DNA from: Cavia porcellus
Taxonomy: Eukaryota; Chordata; Mammalia; Rodentia; Caviidae
Direction: 5' to 3'
NCBI RefSeq assembly: GCF_034190915.1
Contig: NW_026947484.1
Span: 139,226,982 to 139,290,981, forward strand
DNA: 64,000 bases
In this document: positions 1-11,059 of the stretch, one piece after another
Numbering within the stretch: the stretch's first letter is position 1
Layout: each line of letters starts with the position of its first letter
Made by a program: the position numbers and the translations under genes
The notes under the pieces: generated by a model
The model's database searches: none
What the model was told of the DNA's origin: nothing
The model's input: only the letters and a program-made list of their open reading frames with translations

Positions 1-3000
1 AGTTTACAATATACTTCCAAGGCCGCTGCAGTAGCAGCTGTTCTGGCCTATCCCGGCTAGAAAGTTTCCTGTTGCTGCTTAAGGACAAGCAAGGGTGAGC
101 AGGTTAGATAACCCAGGTTCCTTGGAAAGTGGCCTTGAGACCCTCTCTAGCCTGTGGGGGTTGATTCTTAACGGTTTCTCCAAAACACAGTGCTTGTATA
201 CACGGATAGGACAGTGAAAGTACTTCATGAGTCCTCTCCAATTTCAGCAGGCCTCCGACTTTTTCGGGGCCTCTAGGCTCAGTGGAAATTTTTGAAATAC
301 ATACTGTGACTTTTGATGGGTGAGTGCCCACAGTACGCAGGCGGGCTGGTCCCCCTCTGCCGAAGGTTGGTGCCCCAGGTGTGGGTGCTAAGTGCCGGCT
401 AATGCCAGCTTTGCCCGGATGCAGAAGGAAAAACAGGCTGTGAAAAAGCAAAAGGCCGCATCTTTGAATTGATGTTAAAGGTTAGACTCTGAGCCTTGGC
501 TGTATGAGGATCTCTGGGTTTTTAGGTTGAGAGTAGCAGACTGGAAAGGGCCACTGCTGGTTACTAACAGGAATTACAAGGGTGATAAATACAGCACATC
601 TGCCTACTCTGCACAGGTACTGTGTGTGTTTGCATATGGGTGTGCGTGTGCGTGTTCATGTGCGTGTGCGTGTGCGTGTGTGTGTGTGTGTTTCTTGGCA
701 TCAGTTCCCTGGATATTTTCCTTATGTGTCTTGTTTTGTTTTATTTTGTTTTGCTTTGCTTTGCTTTGTTTTGCTTCTTGTCTATCCCTTATCATAGGTC
801 TAAGGTTGGTGAGTCAAAAAGCAACCCAGAAAAGACAAATTAAACAGAACTGTGAGGCCCAGCCCAGCAGAGACACTGCCCTAGGCCAGATGGGTCTCCT
901 GCACTACTCCTCCATACACACATCTTTAACAAATGTCTTCATTAGGATGATAGATATTGGAGGAGAATGTAAAGGCCTGTAAAGGCCCCTCTCCCTGGTC
1001 ACAAATTCTGCTCTAGCCTAGGACCACAGTATAGAGCCCTGCATCTTCTGCTTTGTTGTCTAGAGACCACAGAGCCTTTCTCTGAAAGCTCTTTTCTTCA
1101 GGTAACTGAGGTAAGAAAGCCTCAGTTATTGCCAGGGCTCCAATTTAGGGAGCTCCTCTGCCCGTGACCGGACCTGGACATCCTGTGGCCCAGCCTTGCA
1201 GAAAGAACACCTTTCCAGTACTTAAGCTACTTCTTCCTACCTGTCCCCTCCCCACAAATATATTTTGGTTTCTGCATTCTAAATACCCACCTTCTTTTTT
1301 AAGTGATACTAAGAAATGACCAAATGACCTCTGTTACATAAAATTAGTTCTATTAGGTTTCCCATCCCATCACATCCCACAGGAGCTAAGGAACAAAATT
1401 TTGGAGAACAATTCCCCAGGTTTAAACCCCAGGAAAGGCCCATCTTTGCCAGGGTATTCTCTTGCTTGTCTCTCCTCATTTCTGGCCCAAAAGAATGGCA
1501 GAAAAAGAAAACTGAGCTGAGTCTATCTTTATGACTAGCATTTTTGAACAGGGCACCTTAGACAGGCTCCTAGTGACCTGGGGCTTCCCAAGAGAAAAGT
1601 TTCTGTGGACAGAGTGCCTGCCAAGTGCAGTTAAATAATATCTGTTTTTCCCACTGTCTGGAAAATAAGATGAGAAGAACCTCCTAAGTCACAAGTTGTC
1701 ATAAGGCCTACCAGAATTTCCATTAACTAAAGGAAGACCCTAGTGAGATTTTTGACAACAGATAAATTAAGTGAGGAAATAGACTGAGCAGATAAAGGAA
1801 ACACATTAGCCATGCGTTCTTTCCTGGATTGTTCATAAAAGGGTCCGTGTGGACCTGTACCGCATCCAAACACAGAGAAAGACCTGGATGGACAAAATAA
1901 ATCTCCTTTTAATTTTCTTTTCATCGACTAATAAAAATAATTCCCCAGCACTAAACTCAAATTCCGTAACGGGCCACAAGAACACGGAGAATTCATAAAA
2001 CCCTGTCTGTGTAGGTCACTTGCTAATCGCGTTATTATTAGCCTCAGGAGCGTGGAAATTGAACTGTCACTGCCTGAAGACAAAATGTAAGTGACAGCTG
2101 TCCCTCCTTGGATTTGGCCAGCTTTCCAGCTGGATCCCCAAGCTCCTAAACTTGTGGCACTCTCACCCACCACTGCCCCAACACCCGGGTGTTGCCAGTG
2201 TTTGGCCCTGATCAGTCCCTAACCCTGGCCAGTCCAGTGTGGCTTCAGAAAAATTTCTGAGCTGGAAAATTTCTAAAGCCGTTAAACCAAGCTTCAAGCT
2301 TGGAGAGCAAGCGTGGTGTTCCTGTGCGTGCTGCACCAGGTTCTTCTGACAACAGCTGTCCTCCGGGGCTGTTTTTGTACAGTTGAAATCTTGGTGCTTA
2401 ACACAAACGTTACCCCACCCCAAAGTTCTGTTAAAACACAGACAACGACATTTGTTCTACATTTTGTGTGCTCTGTGCAAATTATGTGCACAGAATATAC
2501 ACAGATGCAGACACAAATGAACTAAACCTATACCTCTACCCTGAATACACAGAGATGTGAGCTCTTACCAGTGACTGAGGGGTACAGTGCAACAGGTCAA
2601 ACATCAGTTCCTGTTTCCAACCAGGTAGAAATATAACTGCACTCCTACACGCAAGTGTTAGTTGGGAGAAGGGCGAGCGCTGATATTGAAGGCTAAGTTA
2701 GACAAACTGGGCATTTCTCTCTGCTGAAATACGGGTTCTGAGAATGTGGGGCCAGTTCTCTCCAGCTCTCAGAAGCAAGTACCAGTTTCTCTGAGCTCTC
2801 GCAGTTGCCCTCCGTTGCGAGCCCGGGGGCCTGCACCATTTCAGTTACGGGCGTCCCGATGCTGTGCTCGGCTCCGGCGGCAAGAAACAAGAAACGGAGG
2901 TGCGAACTAGTAGGCCTCCTTGCCCGAGGTTGGCGAAGAAAGTGCAAGGCTCTGGGCAGAACCCCAAATTGGTTCCGGCGAATTTTAGGCAAGCGCTAGG

Positions 3001-3133
3001 CAATTGTGCCAAGAAAAAGAAACCCGCGTCGGAGCAAGGAAGGGGATCGGCGGCGAGGCCTGACTCCACGCCCGCGGACGCCCTTTGGCTTCCCCTTCCG
3101 TCCGCCTCGCACCGTCCAAACCGAGGCACTTAC
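1..3133 (-). other. TBX15: TBX15 intron 1 (5' part)
   Basis: This stretch follows the exon 1 donor and runs off the window edge. No sequence resembling TBX15 exon 2 (the acidic SEQSTGSDSEV region) is visible, so the whole stretch is intronic. GC and CpG content rise from about 2800 towards the exon, where the CpG island begins. Apart from a TG-rich microsatellite and a TTTTG-type repeat near 620-776, I recognise no repeat or gene here. Confidence 0.8.
620..776. repeat. TG-rich microsatellite and adjoining TTTTG-type repeat
   Basis: Alternating purine-pyrimidine TGTG/TGCG sequence spans about 620-691, with interrupting CG and CA steps. A separate degenerate repeat of TTTTGTTTTATTTTG and TTTGC units lies at about 731-776. 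Both sit in TBX15 intron 1. The open reading frames across them are artefacts of low complexity. Confidence 0.9.
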
Positions 3134-3338
3134 CCGGGTGGGGCTCCAGGCCATGCGCCGACGCGTCCTCCGCGTCTCCGAGTGGGCCTGCAGGGCTCAG
3201 CGCCTCCATGGACAGGTCCAGCCCCTTCTCCTCCCAATCTCGCAGTTTTCGCTTTTTATTTGAGCCGATCAAGGCTTCAACAGAGAAGGCATGTGCTCGG
3301 GAGCTCAGGGCGACTGCAGATCTTCTCCTTTCACTCAT
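3134..3338 (-). CDS. TBX15: TBX15 first coding exon (T-box transcription factor 15, N-terminus)
   Basis: Read on the minus strand, an ATG at 3338-3336 opens a 205-nt coding segment of 68 codons plus one base. It encodes MSERRRSAVALSSRAHAFSV and continues through a basic NKKRKLRDWEEKG stretch to GLEPHP. From memory this matches the N-terminus of the long mammalian TBX15 isoform almost residue for residue. The exon ends at 3134 with CACCCGG followed by a consensus GTAAGT donor (3133-3128). The leftover G fits the next TBX15 codon (Asp) in exon 2, which would lie left of the window. TBX15 is a nuclear T-box DNA-binding regulator of limb, skeletal and fat development; the T-box itself is in later exons. 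The base at -3 is A, a favourable context. A GTG five codons upstream is in frame but is not a credible start. The NKKRKLRD patch could act as a nuclear-localisation signal (inference). Confidence 0.96.
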
Positions 3339-3633
3339 TTTAGCCGCCCGCACCCTGGCCCCCGCTCTCCCCCGCTACAGAGCGAGCAGCCTGCGCCCTC
3401 ACGCTCCCAGCGCCCGCCGGGCCCGGCCGCGGAGAGGCGGCGGCTCCGCGGGTGCTCAGCACCCTCCCCCTGCGTCCTCCCCCGCCCTCCGCCGCCGGAT
3501 CAGCCGGCGCCCCCAGCTGCCCCAGCCTCTAGGAACCAGCGCCCTGAGCACCGCCCGCTCGCTGCATGAGCGCCGGAGTCCTGCTTCCCACCCACCCGGG
3601 AAGGCGCTCACAGGCTGCAGCGACCGTGCTTCA

Positions 3634-3720
3634 TTTTTTTTTTTTTTTTTAACTCTCTCTCTCCTCCCTCTCCTCTTCTCTCCTCCCTCTCCTTCTTGCC
3701 CTGTCGGTCTTCCCGTCCTT
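3634..3720. repeat. Poly-T plus CT-only polypyrimidine tract
   Basis: A run of T (3634-3650) is followed by a nearly pure C/T tract (about 3653-3698) and more pyrimidine-rich DNA to about 3720. It lies 300-380 bp upstream of the TBX15 ATG. Such tracts can form triplex DNA and often mark GC-rich promoters. Confidence 0.85.
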
Positions 3721-3873
3721 TCTCTGATCCAAACTTCTGGGAAACTTTTTTTTCCCCCTAAATTCCTGCCTTCCCAAGGAACAGGGGGCAGGCAGTGCGC
3801 ACCCGTCCGAGGGGTGAGGGAGAGGGAGGGGGGAGGAAGAAAAAGACTGAGGGGGGAAAAAGCCAGCCCCCAA

Positions 3874-3918
3874 CCAATGGCAAGGAGGGAACAGGAGAAA
3901 CCCGGAGCTCGGGCCAAT
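3874..3918 (-). promoter_or_regulatory. Paired CCAAT motifs upstream of TBX15
   Basis: CCAAT occurs at 3874-3878 and 3914-3918 on the plus strand, 40 bp apart, about 540-580 bp upstream of the TBX15 ATG. CCAAT boxes work in either orientation through NF-Y. Spacing of about four helical turns could place two NF-Y complexes on one face (inference). Confidence 0.4.
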
Positions 3919-4010
3919 GAGGAGAAGAGAGAGACTGAGGCTCGGCCAAGGTTGCTGCTGGTAGTCCCCGGGATGCTCCTTTGCCCACTTTAACCCCTGG
4001 CTTTCCGGCC

Positions 4011-6915
4011 CCGCATAGGTTACTGGAGCGGAGAAGAGAGCTCTAAATGTTGAAGTTTAATCTACTTCGTTTAAAACTCCAACAAATCCCAAATGCGTAA
4101 ATTCCCACCCGGATATACTGGGTATTATAAACACTGCGAGCCCGTAGTCACGTTTAATCGCAGATCTGGAATTTGAGGGGCCCTAACAAAATGTTTACCT
4201 GCCCCCAAAAGGCCAGAAATGATTCTGACAACCTCTTGCCCGTCCCAGGTGCTTTTTGGAGTTGATAGCTCTGCCCAGATTTCACTGCACAGGTTCCTGT
4301 GTTCCTGTTGAATACTTTGCAAGGAACTCTGGTGAAAGCAAATGGAAACAAAAAAGGTCTATTATTGTTGGAGGTCTTATAACTAAAAATCCAGACTGCT
4401 TCCTTCCTCCAACTGTACCTTGTGGAGGAGGACACACAGGAGCCTTGCGAGCTGGAGGCTGGCAGTAGAGAGTCCTAACACAGGGTTTCAGAGCAGACCC
4501 GCTAGCAGCAAATACTGGCTTTCCCTGCAGCGGGAGTCGCAGGGCTGCGATTCGCCTATTCCGGGCTGCTATTCTAGAGAACTCACGGAGGGGTGCCGGG
4601 CAAAGGTAACTGGGAACTTTCATAGCTGGGAAGGAGCTTTTTCAAAATTCCTCTTAAATCCTACCAAATCCAGAGCATGGTTTTCTGTCTCCTTGCCCCG
4701 CTGAACATCTTCCCTTTCCTCCTCTTTTTAAAATCTTTCAAGAGAGTGTGTTCATCCGGAATATACACAGAATTTAAAATTCAACATTCCTGATCATTCT
4801 CATTTCACATTCTCTTCCAAGTTAGCCGCTGGTCGCTGGTGGCAAGAGACACCGAGCGCAACCGAGCGCGGATCAATCTTAGATGGGCCCGAGAAATAGG
4901 TCCGGCCAAATTGGAACCAATGTCTGGGATTTCTCGGGCAGTCTACTAGACACGCTGTCATCTTCCGGTCCCTACGCCCTAGTTAAAAGCGATCCATCCC
5001 TTCGCAAGGAGGTCAGAAAGAACTAAGTGCTGATCGGGAGACAGAGAGATCACTCAAATGAGTCTCAAGGGCAAGTAGTCCATTAATATGGTCAAAATCT
5101 AAATTTATACCTGGGGTGCGCATGGTGTGTCAAACCCCCCCCACACACACACAGACACACACGCCCCGTTTTTAAGTGAAAAATGACAGCTCGTGCAGCC
5201 TCCAAACGCCATATTCCTGCCTGACTGCCAGGGGCTAGTGCTTACATTATAACCGAAAGCACTCTGGTGCTACACGCTAGGACAGAATATTTGTGAGTGT
5301 GCCTTGGGCCACTTTGGGATCTCCTTCAATTTGCATTCCAACTGGGAGAAGAGGCTGGTGGCACAGTAGATGGGGGGGGGGCCTGAGTGGGTGCGATTTA
5401 CCCAGAACTGACCTGGGCCTTCTCTCAGCCTACAGTAGTAAATTCCGAGTTTCCAGGGAGTTCCTGCAAGAGGATCTAGAAGCCAGACCTAAACCCCTCA
5501 GGAACTCTAGCAGGCTTTGGGAACCTGGGTGGAGATTCAGGGTCTCCAGCCTCAGTCACTACTTGGCTTTGAAAGTGACCCAGGCAATGGGCAAAATATT
5601 GGAGAAAAGGCAGGTCATGAGTTTGTAATTCTCATTCCCGTGTCTCTGGGCTCCTAATTTTGCATTGCTTGGCAGAAAATCGTTTGCTATCTGCCTGGAC
5701 TAGGCATGGTGGGGAAGGGTCACACACCCCCAGATTTTTTCCAGCTCTTACCTCCACTTCCATTGCCTGCATCTCCCAACACCCTGACTCTCCCTTTTGG
5801 CTTCTACTTTCTCACTGGCCTGGTTCAGACTGAGAAGTAGGCTGCATACCTCCCAGATCAGACAACAATTTGCATCCAAAAAGACACAGTTTTTAGGTTA
5901 CCCACCATCCAAAGATGGAGATCTACGTAGTTGACCATGGACACAGTATTCCAGAAACATACAAAAATGAAACAGCACCTTCGAGGGCAAGCTTCTATAC
6001 CCCACTCCAAAGCACAAGGAGAGCAGAGTTTGGTTTGTACAAAACTTTCTCCTACTTCCCACTCCTTAATTCCAATTCATAGACACACTTATTGTGGAAT
6101 TTTTACTTAGGCCAGAAAAACTGACCCAAATGAAAAAAGATGGTTTGGAACACTAGTAAAAACAGAGGTTGTGCTAGGTAAAAGGGCAACAACCCCTGTG
6201 TTTTTGGTTTTGGTTTTGGTTTTCTTTGTGTGTGTGTGTGCATGTGTGGCTGCATAGATGTTAATCTAAATTTTTCTCACCTAGGAGTATGTACTCCTGT
6301 GTGCTGATGGAGAGGAAAATCTGGAAAAAAATTAAGCAAGATGGTTTAGTTGTGTGATTTAAGTATAGAAGAATACACAGTTCTAAACGGGAAAGGAACG
6401 ATTATGGAGATTAAACAATTAAATGTGGGAGTGTGATCTGGATATTACTTCTGTTACATTCAAAGGACTCCTGTTTCTCTTTTGACATTTAGGGATAAGA
6501 GTGGGGTCCCCAGTTACCACCCTAGGCACTCCCCAGTTTCCCATGTGCAGACTCTAACCTTACATTCAGAGTAGAATCTACACTAAGTGATGTATCCCTT
6601 CAGGTCTCCACTGACATGGATCAAGCTGGATGCCCCCATCTCAGCCCCTGCAGAACTCCAAAGAGAAAAGGAGGGTGTTGGGCACCTCAAAAGTCGGAGA
6701 TCCAGAGCCCTATGTGTCACTAACCACGTGTATGGTCATGTGGGGAAGCAGAGTTCTGGCCTTGCCATGGTAGGAGACAGGCCAGGAAGGAAAGGGCAGC
6801 ACAGTGACTGTCATCTCAAACTGTCCAGATATTCTAAGTTTTCAAAGGAAAAACAGTTCTGCAGCATCAGAAGAGTCACAAAACTCACAAACACAAATAA
6901 AAGTTCCCAGAAAAA
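4011..6915. other. TBX15 upstream DNA, no gene recognised
   Basis: No coding exon or RNA gene is apparent. CpG density falls off after about 4950. Minor low-complexity spots are C and CA runs near 5136-5162, a G-run near 5372-5381, and a TTTTGG repeat followed by (TG)n at about 6201-6246. Most of the stretch is unique sequence with no recognised transposon. Confidence 0.6.
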
Positions 6916-6925
6916 AACCTGGACA

Positions 6926-7020
6926 TGGCTGGGGATTTAGCTCAGTGGCACAAGCCCTGCCTGGAAAGCTCTCAAGGTTGTGAGTTGGATCCCCAGAACA
7001 AAGAAAACAAACAAACAAAC
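6926..7020 (+). mobile_element. ID SINE (tRNA-Ala-derived), plus strand
   Basis: The body contains the ID signature GGCTGGGGATTTAGCTCAGTGG, which carries the pol III A box, and an RGTTGGATCC-type B box region. It ends in a (CAAA)n tail. An 11-bp direct repeat, aaacctggaca, flanks it at 6915-6925 and 7021-7031: a clean target-site duplication showing retroposition. Confidence 0.93.
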
Positions 7021-7329
7021 AAACCTGGACAACCTCATACACCTGTCTTTCTCTTCCATTTCCTTACCTTAAAGCACCTTAAATTCCACCACTGCTAATG
7101 CCACAATACTAAGGTGAGCCAACCAGCCGGCTTTGATTTTCAAGTTCTGAGTAGGTAATTGAAAACAAAGTTAAAAATAGTTGACCAGCAGGACATGTTA
7201 GGGTGCCTCTAAACACATGAGTAGGTAACTGCAGGGGCAAGGGAACTGTAATACATTTGTCCATCAAGGTAGGAATAAAACATTATGAGGCGACTATGGG
7301 GTGGGAAGAGCTCATAGGGAGGTGGAGCC

Positions 7330-7430
7330 TAGGACCAGGCCTGCTTCAAACCTAAATCTTGTGACCTTAGGCAAGTTGGTTAACAGGCCAGTGCCATTTC
7401 TGGTCTCAGAGCTAAGGTGTCCTAAATGAT
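7330..7430 (+). repeat. MIR-like SINE remnant
   Basis: The stretch with CTTGTGACCTTAGGCAAGTTGGTTAA followed by a degraded cagtttcc-like segment resembles the MIR core (tgtgaccttgggcaagtt). It is diverged, as expected for an ancient mammalian SINE. Confidence 0.55.
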
Positions 7431-7719
7431 TTACAAGTAAACAAAACCAACGAGGTACTTTGGTTGAGAACTAGGCAGAAGGAAGATTTTATTATAAGCC
7501 CCCATTCCTGCTTTTCACTTCTTTTCCCAAACTGTTGTCCCAAAGCAACAAAGAGCACGCAGTGCAACTCCTGAGTGGTTCGAGGCACAGTGGGAGCCAG
7601 AGCAGATTTCTGGAAAGGCCTGCCTCAAGTGGGTTCCGCGGAGACTGAGTCTCCAGGTGTCCGGGTTTGCTCAGGTGGCTAGGGACTGCAGACCATCATG
7701 CATTGTCATCTATTTAACC

Positions 7720-8130
7720 ACTACTTTCACGCATTTTAAAAATAAGGGTTCGTGGGCACAAAAGATCTTTAATGATTTTTTTTGTTTTTTTTTCAAGAAA
7801 TAAAATATTCTATTTTTGTTTTAAACCAGCAGCGTGCCCACCTCTCAGTCTTTCCAGATGTTTGCAATAAAATCACAGGTTTTGCCTTTGGGACTGGAAA
7901 TAAAATTTAACGGCCTTCACCCTGTAATTATTCTCTTAGCTCGCCCTTCATAAATTTATCTGCTTTCTATCGGCATTGGGGCAAGAGGCAAGTGAAAGGG
8001 GGGAAAGCCCCGATTTTATATTTGTGGCTATAAAAAAGCGCCACCCGGTTTCCTCGCCTTCGGCCGCCACGGTGTGGCCAGGAGAGCCCGGCCGGCAGCG
8101 GCAACATTGCACTATTGTTCATAGCTGACT
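7720..8130. promoter_or_regulatory. Repeat-free AT-rich block beside a small CpG cluster; candidate regulatory element
   Basis: From about 7720 to 8000 the DNA is AT-rich without a recognised repeat and contains homeodomain-type core motifs (TAATTA within gtaattattc near 7925) and several AATAAA-like words. It passes directly into a short CpG-rich segment at 8030-8250. The sequence style is that of a conserved noncoding element 4.4-4.8 kb upstream of TBX15. Conservation itself cannot be tested here. Confidence 0.3.
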
Positions 8131-8270
8131 TTAGTGTGCGCAGGAGCAGGGCCCCTCCACAAAGGGAGCCTTGTGTGGCCCTGGCGGAGTGGCCGCGCCC
8201 AAGAGGCAAGGAAATCCTGTCCTCCCACCTTGAGCCAGCTCCACTTTCCCTCCGAGTTAGGCCCAAAGCA

Positions 8271-8314
8271 GTGGCAGCTGGACCTTACAGGCGTGGCAGC
8301 TGGACCTTACAGGC
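8271..8314. repeat. Exact 22-bp tandem duplication
   Basis: Two identical 22-bp units lie head to tail at 8271-8292 and 8293-8314 (each beginning gtggcagctgg and ending cttacaggc). They sit at the edge of the small CpG cluster. A two-copy perfect repeat suggests a recent slippage or duplication event. Confidence 0.95.
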
Positions 8315-8319
8315 GGCAG

Positions 8320-10515
8320 CGTGTGGCCCACTGAGCTGTGCACCAGCCTGCATCCTGCCAGCTTTCGCAGGAAGCGAAACTTCCATTCTGAGCTGAGCCC
8401 ATCGAGTGTGCAGGAACCCTGCTTCTGGATATCCAGCCACATCGGGACCTGGACTATGGCTGGAGAGAAGGCCCTCCTTAGAGGTCCTGATGCATTTCTG
8501 CTTCTCCCTGCTTAACTAGGCTAGAAGGTAACAGTCCAGCCTCTCAAGAACTCAAGGTTGCTTGGCAGTCTCTGAGAACATATTCAAGGTCAGTGACTTT
8601 TGAAACCACTAGTGCAGCCCAGATAAATGCTGGTATCAACAATTACCTTATGCTTGTATAGGAAGCCTGCAAGTACGAAGTTCATGTATGTATCATGCAG
8701 TGACTACACTCAGCTTTACCGGTGTCTTTCTAAAATCTAGTATGAACACAAACAACACGTGCTTGGGTACACAGCATCACCAAGCATAGGCAGAAATCAA
8801 GCATTCTGTCCCCTTCAGCTCTTGCCCCAGCCCTATGTCCTTTGGACTCTCTCTTTGAACTTTATCCTGAAGCTCAATTCAAGAGGCTGTGTCCTAGTCT
8901 CCCATCCACTTTCGTGGAGCTACAAAAGAAGAAGAAAATGTGAAGTACGCCATTTCCACAATAGCCTACTTGGAGAGGCACTCAGTGGCTGGGAAGATTA
9001 GGGTTTCCAGCAAAGCCCCAGGATCCTCAAAAAGAGCTGGAAGGGGAAGAAGGGAAATGGTAGGATCAAGTGGGAACAGTATGCCTTTAGCTTATTTTAC
9101 TTTTAGCCCCATGTAATTCCTTCCTCACTTCAGAACCAGAAATCCAAATCCATCCTAGGTGGACCCACTCTAGGTAGATAATTCTTTCTGGTTCTTTTTA
9201 ATCAAAAGTTTCCCAGCTCTTCCATGTATATCTCCTAAATGTGACCTCATCTCCTCCTTCCTGCTGGCTTTGCAGGTGCTTAACTAAGTAAAGATTTCTT
9301 GAAACTTATTAAGAAAAGGGATAAAGGAGTACCAGACCTTGTGGTCTAATTGAAGACACCTTGAGACATTAGAGATAGTACTAAAATCTAGTAGAGCACA
9401 AAGACTAGAAATATGACTAATTTGAAGTATTCTGGCCTTGATGTCTTGACATTCTTTTAAAAAGTTTGTCCAGAAGTGGTTGGATTTTATTTGTCACCAG
9501 TGAAACAGCCACCTAGGAGCAAAATGTACTGACTAGAACTGTGGGGGCTTTTGAACCAGGGCTATTCGCTGACTATTTGGTCCACAAAGGCTGACTAGTA
9601 GATTTTTACAGCACCCTAGGGCCAATCTCCCTGTCTTTACCAGTAGAGAATGAGTTCAAAAGAGAGAAAAAACACTTTTTCCCACAGCACAAGTTATATA
9701 CAGCTCCACAGAAGAACTTGTGAATTAGATGCTCCTGAGTGTCAGGGTCAGGGTAACTAGGTGGCCGGTGTACCAGGAAGCTAGGTGCTTTGCTTTTGGA
9801 CTCAAGTGGGAATGTAGATGTTACTAGGGGTGAAACCTAGGTCATGGGAAGCTTTTTCTTGGTTTTTGGTCCATAATTCATGGGCTACTTTTTCTACTTA
9901 ATATCTAGCCAAAGAAAATGGAAGGAATCCAGTATTCTTGGGTAATAGGTACAATATAAGATCCCTGGTGATACAGACACTGGCCGGGGTAAGGAAACTT
10001 TCAGTGTCAGAATGCTGGCTGTCCCCAGACAAATGAACTCTCAACATGATCGAGATCTTTTAGAACTGAACTATGAAACTACTTACCAAGGGAGGCTTTG
10101 CATGCTGGGTCTATAAACAAGTACCATGGAAAACCAGGGCTTAGAAAAGTCATCTATCCCTAATCAAGAAAAGTACTCACATAATTTACATTCTTCCAAA
10201 AAAATTTCATAGGACAGCCAACAAATCCAAGTGAGTGAAGATGTTTTCTGGATGGGATGTAACAGTCCATGAATTCATATTCTAACCCTCAATGTTTGCC
10301 ACACCAGCAGGATTAGCAGTTTGAGGATTCTAAACAGCAAAAGTTAGTGGCACCAGATGGAACTAAAACTACACTAACACCCAGTGTCACTATCCTTGGC
10401 TGCTTTCAATATTAAAAATGATTATTCCTGACTAAGTTCAGAAAACAGCAATACTACCCATAGGACACACACCTCCCATATAAAGCAGAGCAAGGGAAAA
10501 ATAACATGTCTTTAT
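8320..10515. other. Upstream intergenic DNA, no gene recognised
   Basis: I see no exon-like open frame bounded by splice sites, no RNA gene and no recognisable transposon. The DNA is of mixed composition with few CpG. Confidence 0.55.
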
Positions 10516-10520
10516 TTCAA

Positions 10521-10535
10521 TTCTCTCTCTCTGTC

Positions 10536-10574
<39 letters not shown>

Positions 10575-10583
10575 TTGTCTTTC
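10521..10583. repeat. (TC)n/(TGTC)n microsatellite
   Basis: A short TC run passes into at least ten TGTC/CTGT tetranucleotide units. The number of uninterrupted units suggests length polymorphism. Confidence 0.93.
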
Positions 10584-10629
10584 TCCTCCCTCTTACTCTC
10601 TTTCTCATCCACATGTGTCTCCCTCTTTT

Positions 10630-10775
10630 CCAGATAGGATCCCCTTACAGAGTTCAGAGTTCAACTGCTAACCATTTTACTCACTGTGTAGACCAGGCCT
10701 CAAACTTGTGTTCCTCCTGTTTCAGCCTTCCAAATGCTTGGATTACAGGGATGTGCTACCATGCTCAGTTTAAGT
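10630..10775 (-). mobile_element. B1-type (7SL-derived) SINE, minus strand
   Basis: The segment contains CTTGGATTACAGGGATGTGCTACCATG preceded by CCTCAAACTTGTGTTCCTCCTG, the reverse complement of the B1/Alu left end (the tggtggcacatccctgtaatcc type). It is diverged and has no obvious target-site duplication. Confidence 0.75.
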
Positions 10776-10854
10776 TTCTTCTCTTGCCATTGAGTTTCAT
10801 TCTATATGTTCTATTTTTCTGGTCTATATCATTTTGCAATATCAATGTTTATTA

Positions 10855-11055
10855 AGCCTTTTACTCTGTGTCAGGCTCCATACTCAGCTCTTTATAAGAA
10901 CAAGCTAACTCCATCTACTTGCAATTCTATGAGCTAATATTACCAGCAGAATTTTACATGGGGGAAATCTGAGGTACAAATGAGTTATGTAACTTGGCCA
11001 GGATCTCATAGTTTTTAGTTCAGGTAATCTGGCTTCAGAGCCAGAAGTCTTAAGC
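10855..11055 (-). repeat. MIR SINE, minus strand
   Basis: The stretch ATTTTACATGGGGGAAATCTGAGG, then a degraded aacttgnccaggntc word and TGGCTTCAGAGCCAGAAGTCTTAA, follows the reverse complement of the MIR consensus in order. It is diverged but runs through the full core. Confidence 0.7.
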
Positions 11056-11059
11056 CTTG

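Larger units (their letters stand above)
2800..4010 (-). promoter_or_regulatory. TBX15: CpG island and proximal promoter of TBX15
   Basis: The interval is GC-rich with frequent CpG, densest at about 3000-3620, and it surrounds the TBX15 start codon. Upstream of the gene (higher coordinates) lie a poly-T (3634-3650), a CT-only tract (3653-3698), a G-rich purine tract (3811-3870) and two CCAAT motifs on the plus strand (3874-3878 and 3914-3918), i.e. inverted relative to TBX15. No convincing TATA box is placed near a plausible start, so a CpG-type promoter with dispersed initiation is likely. The transcription start cannot be fixed from sequence alone. Confidence 0.7.

Noticed and set aside
527..982. 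Cysteine-rich open frame
   Set aside because: Created by TG and TTTTG simple repeats (Cys-Val and Cys-Phe runs); not a protein.
2985..3353. 122-codon open frame taken as a whole gene
   Set aside because: Only 3338 down to 3134 is TBX15 coding. The part after the GTAAGT donor is intron that stays open by chance, and the GTG start upstream is not needed.
3085..3993. 302-codon plus-strand open frame across the TBX15 promoter
   Set aside because: It lies antisense to the TBX15 exon in GC-rich DNA and has arginine/proline/serine-rich low-complexity composition, expected from high GC rather than coding.
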